Shown piece after piece: positions 22,025 to 26,391 of a DNA stretch of 26,391 bases; the stretch's first letter is position 1, and each line of letters starts with the position of its first letter. Source of the stretch: an uncultured Schaedlerella sp. Lineage in GTDB: Bacteria; Bacillota; Clostridia; Lachnospirales; Lachnospiraceae. The stretch lies in the NCBI GenBank assembly GCA_934435195.1, contig CAKSAJ010000033.1, positions 1 to 26,391 of the forward strand, written 5' to 3'. Both the position numbers and the translations under genes were made by a program. The notes under the pieces are model-generated. The model worked only from the letters and a program-made list of their open reading frames with translations, was not told the DNA's origin and made no database searches.

Positions 22025-23353
22025 ATGAAAACAGTAAACGAAAAAGATATTGAAATAACAAAAGAATTATTTGAGTTTATAGAAAAAAGTCCAACTGCAT
22101 TTCATGCTGTAGAACAGATGAAAAACAGATTAGATAAAGAAGGGTATCAGCAATTGCTGGAAGGAAAAAAATGGGAATTGCAGAGTGGAGAAAAATATTA
22201 TGTAATTCGAAATGGCTCAGCAATCATTGCATTTCGCATACCAGAAACAAAACCACAGGGATTTCAGATTATGGCAAGCCATAGCGATTCGCCGACATTT
22301 CGTATTAAAGAAAATCCGGAAATGAAGGTGGAACAGGCATATGTGAAATTGAATGTAGAAAAATATGGCGGGATGCTCTGTGCACCATGGTTTGACAGAC
22401 CGCTGTCGGTTGCCGGCCGAGTAATCATAAAGGAAGGAAATAAGCTTGTGAGCAAGCTGGTTTCTATAGACCGCGATCTTTTGATGATCCCAAATCTTGC
22501 AATTCATATGAATCGTGATGCAAATAACAACTATCAATATAATGTACAGAAAGATATGCTGCCATTGTTTTCGATGTCAGGTGAAGAGGGTGAATTTGCA
22601 CAGATGATCGCGGATGAAGCCGGTGTAGAGAAAGAGCAAATCATAGGCAATGATTTGTATTTGTACAATCGCCAGAACGGAAGTATATGGGGTGCAAATC
22701 AGGAATTTTTATCAATTGGACGACTGGATGATTTGCAGTGTGCATTTGCTTCGTTAAAAGGATTTTTGCAGGCAGAGACAAAGAACAGTATACCGGTTCA
22801 TTGTGTTTATGATAATGAAGAAGTTGGAAGCGAAACAAAGCAAGGAGCAGCCTCTACATTTTTATATGATACGTTGTATAGAATCAATGAGAGTCTGGAA
22901 GGAAATGACAGCGACTACCACAGATTACTTGCATCAAGTTTTATGGTGTCAGCAGATAATGCACATGCCGTACATCCAAATTATGCAGATAAAGCCTGCC
23001 CGACAAACCGTCCGTTGTTAAATGAAGGTGTTGTGATTAAAATCAGTGCAAATCAAAAATATACAACAGACGGAATGGCATTTGCGGTATTTAAACAAAT
23101 CTGTGAAAAGGCAAATGTTCCGACACAGGTTTTCCATAATCGTTCAGATATACTTGGAGGTTCTACGCTTGGAAATATTTCCGGTAATCAGGTAGCTGTG
23201 AACAGTGTTGATATCGGACTTCCACAGCTGGCAATGCATTCACCATATGAGACTGCTGGAATAAAAGATACAGGATATCTTGTAGAGGCGGCAAAAACAT
23301 TTTTCGAGACATCGTGTGTAGAGACGGAATATGGAGTGTACGAGCTACAATAA
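22025..23353 (+). CDS. M18 family aminopeptidase
   Basis: Dizinc aminopeptidase of the aspartyl aminopeptidase family (ApeB/DNPEP type), 442 residues, cytoplasmic. The metal-binding and catalytic segments are visible: ASHSDSPTFRIK with the first histidine, YDNEEVGSETKQGA with the Glu pair, SADNAHAVHPNYADK, and AMHSPYETAG near the C-terminus. AAGGA lies close to ATG 22025. The 78-nt gap before it holds no clear terminator or promoter, so it may be co-transcribed with nth. Preference for acidic N-terminal residues is family knowledge and is not shown by the sequence. Confidence 0.93.
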   Translation: MKTVNEKDIEITKELFEFIEKSPTAFHAVEQMKNRLDKEGYQQLLEGKKWELQSGEKYYVIRNGSAIIAFRIPETKPQGFQIMASHSDSPTFRIKENPEMKVEQAYVKLNVEKYGGMLCAPWFDRPLSVAGRVIIKEGNKLVSKLVSIDRDLLMIPNLAIHMNRDANNNYQYNVQKDMLPLFSMSGEEGEFAQMIADEAGVEKEQIIGNDLYLYNRQNGSIWGANQEFLSIGRLDDLQCAFASLKGFLQAETKNSIPVHCVYDNEEVGSETKQGAASTFLYDTLYRINESLEGNDSDYHRLLASSFMVSADNAHAVHPNYADKACPTNRPLLNEGVVIKISANQKYTTDGMAFAVFKQICEKANVPTQVFHNRSDILGGSTLGNISGNQVAVNSVDIGLPQLAMHSPYETAGIKDTGYLVEAAKTFFETSCVETEYGVYELQ

Positions 23354-23430
23354 TGCAGGAAAATGAACTGAAATTTGATGTTCGAAGAAGAACGTTTTTC
23401 AACAAAGGATAACATAGAGGTTGGGATAAA

Positions 23431-24567
23431 ATGTTATATACAAGACCGGATTATTATAAAGAGTTTACATGTACAGCTAAACAATGCGAAGATACTTGCT
23501 GTGCCGGCTGGCAGATTGTAATTGATTCTGCATCGATGAAAAAATATCGAGGCGAAAAAAGTGCGTACAAAAAGAAACTTCACCATTCCATACATTGGCT
23601 TCAAAAAACATTTAAACAAGATGAAGAAAAAAGATGTGCTTTTTTGACAGAAGAGAATTTGTGCGATATGTATTTGAATCTTGGAGAAAAAAGCTTGTGC
23701 AGAACATGCAGACAGTATCCAAGGCATATGGAAGAATTTGAAAATGTAAGAGAGGCGTCTCTGTCACTTTCCTGCCCGGAAGTCGCAAAGCTGCTGCTTT
23801 CAAGGAAAGAAAAAGTGAAATTTCAATATCGCGAAACAGAAGAAGAGGAAGAATGGGACGATTTTTCGCCATTTCTCTATTCCCAGCTGGTAGATGCCAG
23901 AGAGTTGATGATCGAGTTGCTGCAGAATCGAAAATTGCCGATTGAGAATAGAATCGTTTTATGTCTTGGGATGGCTTATGATATGCAGAACCGCATTGAT
24001 GCAGATGAGTTATTCGGCTGTGGAGATGTAATTGAAAATTATCGCAAGCAGGCATATTTTTCATCGGCGGGCAGAAAAGTTGATACATATAGAAAAAATA
24101 TAAAAGCTCAATATCAGTTTGCAAATAGAGTGATAGAAGATTTATATCAACTGGAACTTTTGAAAGAAGAATGGGATATGCTTCTTCAAGAGGCACAAGT
24201 CCGCCTGTTTGGAAAAGGTGAAAATGTGTATGCAGAGATCATAGAAGAATTCAGCGAGTGGATTCAGACAGAGTATCAGTGGGACTGGAACATTCAGTGC
24301 GAACAGTTGATGGTGTATTTTATTTACACATATTTTTGTGGAGCTGTTTATGATGAACGTATTTTGGTAAATGCAGAGATGGCGGTGGCAGCAGTCAGTG
24401 TTATCTGGAACTTGATGGCAGCAACCTGGCTGAAAAATGAGAAGCAGCTTGATCTGGAAGATGTGTGCAGTATTGCGTATCGATATTCAAGAGAGTTAGA
24501 ACACTCGGATGAAAACTTGAAACGATATTGGAATATATTAGAGGAAGAAAAAATGTTATTCAGGTAG
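23431..24567 (+). CDS. FliB-like cysteine-rich protein (flagellin lysine-N-methylase family)
   Basis: 378 residues. The N-terminus holds a cysteine cluster with Cys14, Cys19, Cys23 and Cys24 in FTCTAKQCEDTCCAGWQI. CAFLTEENLCDMYLN and CRTCRQYPR follow, as in proteins annotated FliB. FliB of Salmonella methylates flagellin lysines, but no flagellar gene lies in this window and many non-motile gut Clostridia carry such genes, so the substrate here is uncertain. The C-terminal half is helical and aromatic-rich with no recognisable domain. No signal peptide. AGAGG precedes ATG 23431. It is 77 nt after the aminopeptidase gene. Confidence 0.8.
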   Translation: MLYTRPDYYKEFTCTAKQCEDTCCAGWQIVIDSASMKKYRGEKSAYKKKLHHSIHWLQKTFKQDEEKRCAFLTEENLCDMYLNLGEKSLCRTCRQYPRHMEEFENVREASLSLSCPEVAKLLLSRKEKVKFQYRETEEEEEWDDFSPFLYSQLVDARELMIELLQNRKLPIENRIVLCLGMAYDMQNRIDADELFGCGDVIENYRKQAYFSSAGRKVDTYRKNIKAQYQFANRVIEDLYQLELLKEEWDMLLQEAQVRLFGKGENVYAEIIEEFSEWIQTEYQWDWNIQCEQLMVYFIYTYFCGAVYDERILVNAEMAVAAVSVIWNLMAATWLKNEKQLDLEDVCSIAYRYSRELEHSDENLKRYWNILEEEKMLFR

Positions 24568-24584
24568 TGAGAATAGGAGAAAGC

Positions 24585-24627
24585 GTTGCAGGTCACAGGT
24601 ACGGTGAACAGTAACACGTTTGTCGTG
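24585..24627 (+). other. Imperfect hairpins downstream of the FliB-like gene
   Basis: GTTGC...GTCAC (24585-24595) can pair imperfectly with GTGAACAGTAAC (24604-24615). A second short stem, CACG/CGTG, spans 24614-24627. No T tract follows. They may be a decayed palindromic repeat or a weak transcription end; support is low. Confidence 0.3.
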
Positions 24628-24668
24628 AACAAAGCTAAGAAAATGCGTAAGAAAATGAAAAATATATA

Positions 24669-24697
24669 TTGACAAGCAAGAGTTTACATAATATAAT
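24669..24697 (+). promoter_or_regulatory. Strong sigma-A promoter of rplM-rpsI
   Basis: TTGACA (24669-24674) and TATAAT (24692-24697) are both perfect and exactly 17 bp apart. Transcription would begin about 24704, leaving a leader of about 110 nt. Confidence 0.92.
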
Positions 24698-24703
24698 AGT
24701 ACA

Positions 24704-24801
24704 GCATGAAAAAAGGAGAAACAGCATACACCAAAGCCCCGGAGTAGGCTGATTTCATATAAAAAAAGTAAAAAAACGATGTTATATGATGATTATTAGT
24801 A
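24704..24801 (+). ncRNA. Structured 5' leader of rplM, candidate L13 autoregulatory leader
   Basis: The leader contains AGCC (24735-24738) pairing with GGCT (24747-24750) around a CCGGAGTA-type loop. An outer A/T-rich stem, CATATAA (24756-24762) with TTATATG (24782-24788), ends shortly before AGGAGG. Firmicute rplM leaders are known to carry such elements, to which L13 is thought to bind. I cannot confirm the match to the known L13 leader model by eye. Confidence 0.45.
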
Positions 24802-24813
24802 GGAGGAATACCC

Positions 24814-25242
24814 ATGAAAACTTATATGGCTAACCCAGACAAGATTGAAAGAAAATGGTATGTGGTTGACGCTGAAGGTCAGACATTAGGACGTATGGCT
24901 TCAGAAATCGCAAAAGTGTTAAGAGGTAAAAACAAACCAGAATACACACCACACGTTGATACAGGTGATTATGTAGTAGTTGTTAACGCAGAGAAAGTTA
25001 AAGTTTCAGGAAAGAAACTTCAGCAGAAAATCTATTACAACCACTCTGATTATGTAGGAGGAATGAAAGAGACTACATTAGCAGAGATGATGGCTAAGAA
25101 ACCTGAAAAAGTTATCGAACTCGCTGTTAAAGGAATGCTTCCAAAAGGACCTATGGGAAGAGACATGATTAAGAAACTTCACGTATATGCTGGACCAGAG
25201 CACAAACAGCAGGCTCAGAAACCAGAAGTATTGACATTTTAA
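24814..25242 (+). CDS. rplM: 50S ribosomal protein L13
   Basis: Early-assembly large-subunit protein, 142 residues. Family signatures: KTYMANPDKIERKWYVVDAE, GQTLGRMASEIAKVLRGKNK, HVDTGDYVVVVNAEKV, and MLPKGPMGRDMIKKLHVY near the C-terminus. AGGAGG lies ideally before ATG 24814. It is followed 26 nt later by rpsI, the nearly universal partner in a two-gene operon, under a consensus promoter and a structured leader. Confidence 0.98.
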   Translation: MKTYMANPDKIERKWYVVDAEGQTLGRMASEIAKVLRGKNKPEYTPHVDTGDYVVVVNAEKVKVSGKKLQQKIYYNHSDYVGGMKETTLAEMMAKKPEKVIELAVKGMLPKGPMGRDMIKKLHVYAGPEHKQQAQKPEVLTF

Positions 25243-25268
25243 TGAGAGGTTGAAAGGAGGACATTACA

Positions 25269-25661
25269 GTGGCTAATACAAAATATTATGGAACAGGAAG
25301 AAGAAAAAAATCTATCGCAAGAGTTTACCTTGTACCTGGAACAGGAAAAATTACAATTAATAAAAGAGATATCGACGAGTATTTAGGACTGGAGACACTG
25401 AAAGTAGTTGTTCGTCAGCCACTCGTTGCTACAGGAACAATTGATAAATTTGACGTAATCGTTAACGTTCATGGTGGTGGATATACAGGACAGGCTGGAG
25501 CTATCCGTCATGGTATCGCTAGAGCACTTCTTGAGGCTGATGCTGAGTACAGACCAGTTCTTAAGAAAGCCGGATACTTAACACGTGACCCACGTATGAA
25601 AGAACGTAAGAAACCAGGTCTCAAATCAGCTCGTAGAGCACCACAGTTCAGCAAACGTTAA
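25269..25661 (+). CDS. rpsI: 30S ribosomal protein S9
   Basis: Small-subunit protein whose C-terminal tail reaches the P-site tRNA. 130 residues starting at GTG 25269, with AAAGGAGG upstream. Signatures are YYGTGRRKKSIARVYLVPG, NVHGGGYTGQAGAIRHGIARAL (shown here as the conserved central block), and the basic terminus ending SARRAPQFSKR with the invariant Lys-Arg end. It ends 28 nt before a strong terminator and about 170 nt before the 53-bp hairpin array. Confidence 0.98.
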   Translation: MANTKYYGTGRRKKSIARVYLVPGTGKITINKRDIDEYLGLETLKVVVRQPLVATGTIDKFDVIVNVHGGGYTGQAGAIRHGIARALLEADAEYRPVLKKAGYLTRDPRMKERKKPGLKSARRAPQFSKR

Positions 25662-25688
25662 TCGTTGTTGTTCAATATTGTATTTTCT

Positions 25689-25719
25689 ATCCCGGAAGTA
25701 TTTTGCTTCCGGGATTTTT
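25689..25719 (+). terminator. Intrinsic terminator of rplM-rpsI
   Basis: ATCCCGGAAG (25689-25698) pairs perfectly with CTTCCGGGAT (25706-25715) around a 7-nt loop, followed by four more T residues. Confidence 0.92.
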
Positions 25720-25739
25720 CTAAAAATATCTAAAACAAT

Positions 25740-25831
25740 CTATTATCAAAAATAAATTAAAATTCAGATTAGAAATCAAAATAAAAATCAAGCAAAAATC
25801 CAGAGTAAATTAAATAGAAAAGTGTATTGGA
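25740..25831. other. AT-rich gap before the hairpin array
   Basis: The 92 nt between the rpsI terminator region and the first 53-bp unit are A-rich (repeated AAAAATCA/AAATTAAA words). I see no gene, promoter or hairpin here. Confidence 0.5.
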
Positions 25832-26094
25832 GCAGGGGAGTATCTGCAAGATAGAGAAAAAGCAAGTTGTGGATGCATATTTTTGCAGGGGAGTATCTGC
25901 AAGTAGAGAAAAAGCAAGTTGTGGATGCATATTTTTGCAGGGGAGTATCTGCAAGATAGAGAAAAAGAAAGTTGCGGATGCAAATTTTTGAAGGGGAGTA
26001 TCTGCAAGATAGAGAAAAAGCAAGTTGTGGATGCGAATTTTTGAAGGGAGTATCTGCAAGATAGAGAAAAGGCAAGTTGCAGATGCATATTTTT
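25832..26094 (+). repeat. Five tandem 52-53 bp hairpin units, plus-oriented (type A)
   Basis: Units: 25832-25884, 25885-25936, 25937-25989, 25990-26042 and 26043-26094; two are one base shorter. Each has a 5' arm GTATCTGCAA and a 3' arm TTGYRGATGC about 17 nt later, then an A/T-rich stretch ending in T5 and a GCAGGGGAG-like linker. All ten stem positions pair in plus-strand RNA in all five units. The variable 3' arm bases give G-U or Watson-Crick pairs and never a mismatch on this strand. With the T5 tract each unit resembles a weak intrinsic terminator. Contiguous units without spacers exclude CRISPR. No protein is encoded, because a 53-bp period rotates all frames. Confidence 0.9.
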
Positions 26095-26111
26095 GTATAT
26101 TAACAGAAAAA

Positions 26112-26323
26112 AGCATCTGCAAGGGTATTTTATAAGCTGATGCAGATGCAGCAAATCTAAAAAAAGTATCTGCAGGGGCATTTAACAAGCTAATGTAGAT
26201 ACAGCAGTTCTAAAAAAAGTATCTGCAGGGGTATTTAACAAGCTAATGCAGATACAGTAGTTCTAAAAAAAGCATCTGCAATGGTACTTTATGAGTTGGT
26301 AAAGATACCCCAATATTATAATG
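26112..26323 (-). repeat. Three to four tandem 53-bp hairpin units, minus-oriented (type B)
   Basis: Units: 26112-26164, 26165-26217, 26218-26270 and a decayed one from 26271. Stem arms are GCATCTGCA/TGCAGATGC in the first unit and GTATCTGCA/TGCAGATAC in the third, a compensated C-G to T-A change; the second unit has one G-U pair. The fourth keeps only the 5' arm. Each 5' arm is preceded by A6-A7, so on the minus strand each hairpin is followed by T6-T7. The stem and the 53-bp period equal those of the type A units, in opposite orientation, so the two blocks converge. Confidence 0.85.
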
Positions 26324-26391
26324 GACCCTATAGTGTGGACACACCAAACAGACAATTAGGTCACTTTTTAAGATAGCTTTCCAAGTTGTAG
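26322..26391 (-). mobile_element. Probable insertion-sequence end, truncated by the window edge
   Basis: From TGGACCCTATAGTGTGGACA at 26322 the sequence changes character and resembles the terminal inverted repeat of IS3-like elements, which begin with TG. It is followed at 26361 by a minus-strand stop codon of an open frame that runs off the window, the arrangement expected for the end of a transposase gene beside its terminal repeat. The junction lies in the decayed fourth type B unit. The other end and any target duplication are outside the window. Confidence 0.45.
26361..26391 (-). CDS. C-terminal fragment of a possible transposase
   Basis: Ten codons on the minus strand ending in TGA give YNLESYLKK plus stop; the rest lies outside the window. 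It is called only because of its position next to the putative IS terminal repeat. Too short for family assignment. Confidence 0.25.
   Translation of the reverse strand, partial: YNLESYLKK

Noticed and set aside
23375..23402. Terminator after the aminopeptidase gene (GTTC...GAAC then five T)
   Set aside because: The stem is only four base pairs, too weak to call.
25769..26188. Three overlapping minus-strand open frames with LADTPLQK/FFSILQILP-like repeats
   Set aside because: They run through the 53-bp tandem units. The period is not a multiple of three, so the same peptide words recur in all three frames, and no ribosome binding site is seen. They are open only because the unit lacks stop codons.
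25832..26323. CRISPR array
   Set aside because: Units are contiguous, similar along their whole length and lack unique spacers; no cas genes are nearby.

Overview
The window looks like a gut Clostridia chromosome, most likely Lachnospiraceae (Ruminococcus/Dorea/Blautia-like). The reasons are low GC, strong GGAGG-type ribosome binding sites, an ECF-truA gene order, a tyrosyl T-box, GH94 phosphorylases with a binding-protein ABC importer and AraC regulator, and rplM-rpsI behind a perfect sigma-A promoter. Genus is inference only.

Layout. 1-2578: end of an ECF vitamin/metal transporter operon (ecfA2, ecfT) followed by truA. 2628-4310: tyrS behind a T-box leader with a UAC specifier; just after the leader terminator lie two tandem palindromes between 15-bp direct repeats. 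4316-4446: a REP-like palindrome with a perfect 47-bp inverted repeat. 4449-16456: a beta-glucoside/oligosaccharide utilisation locus with two cytoplasmic GH94 phosphorylases, a convergent AraC regulator, a lipoprotein sugar-binding protein, two permeases (no ATPase gene, so a shared MsmX-type ATPase is inferred) and a domain-permuted GH3 beta-glucosidase. A nearly identical 23-bp element spanning the -35 region precedes both plus-strand transcription units and is the best candidate for the AraC operator. 16456-16572: a second REP-like palindrome. 16569-17879 (minus): a GH13 enzyme. 18088-24567: a closely packed plus-strand run with a small unknown protein, a YkgJ-family Cys-cluster protein, the FluC/CrcB fluoride channel, an Sfp-type phosphopantetheinyl transferase, a secreted SGNH hydrolase, endonuclease III, an M18 aminopeptidase and a FliB-like Cys-rich protein. 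24669-25719: rplM-rpsI with promoter, structured leader and terminator.

25832-26323 holds what I consider the most unusual structure here: an array of 53-bp units, each a hairpin with a GTATCTGCA-type stem. Five units carry a T tract downstream on the plus strand. Three (plus one decayed) have the same design inverted, with a T tract downstream on the minus strand. Stem differences between units preserve pairing. It reads as a bidirectional array of terminator-like hairpins. An insertion-sequence end seems to begin at 26322 and runs off the window.

How the genes work together: the ABC system would import a beta-linked gluco-oligosaccharide. The GH94 enzymes would split it with phosphate to give a sugar 1-phosphate, and the GH3 enzyme would hydrolyse remaining beta-glucosides, all in the cytoplasm under AraC control. 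Linkage specificity cannot be read from the sequence.
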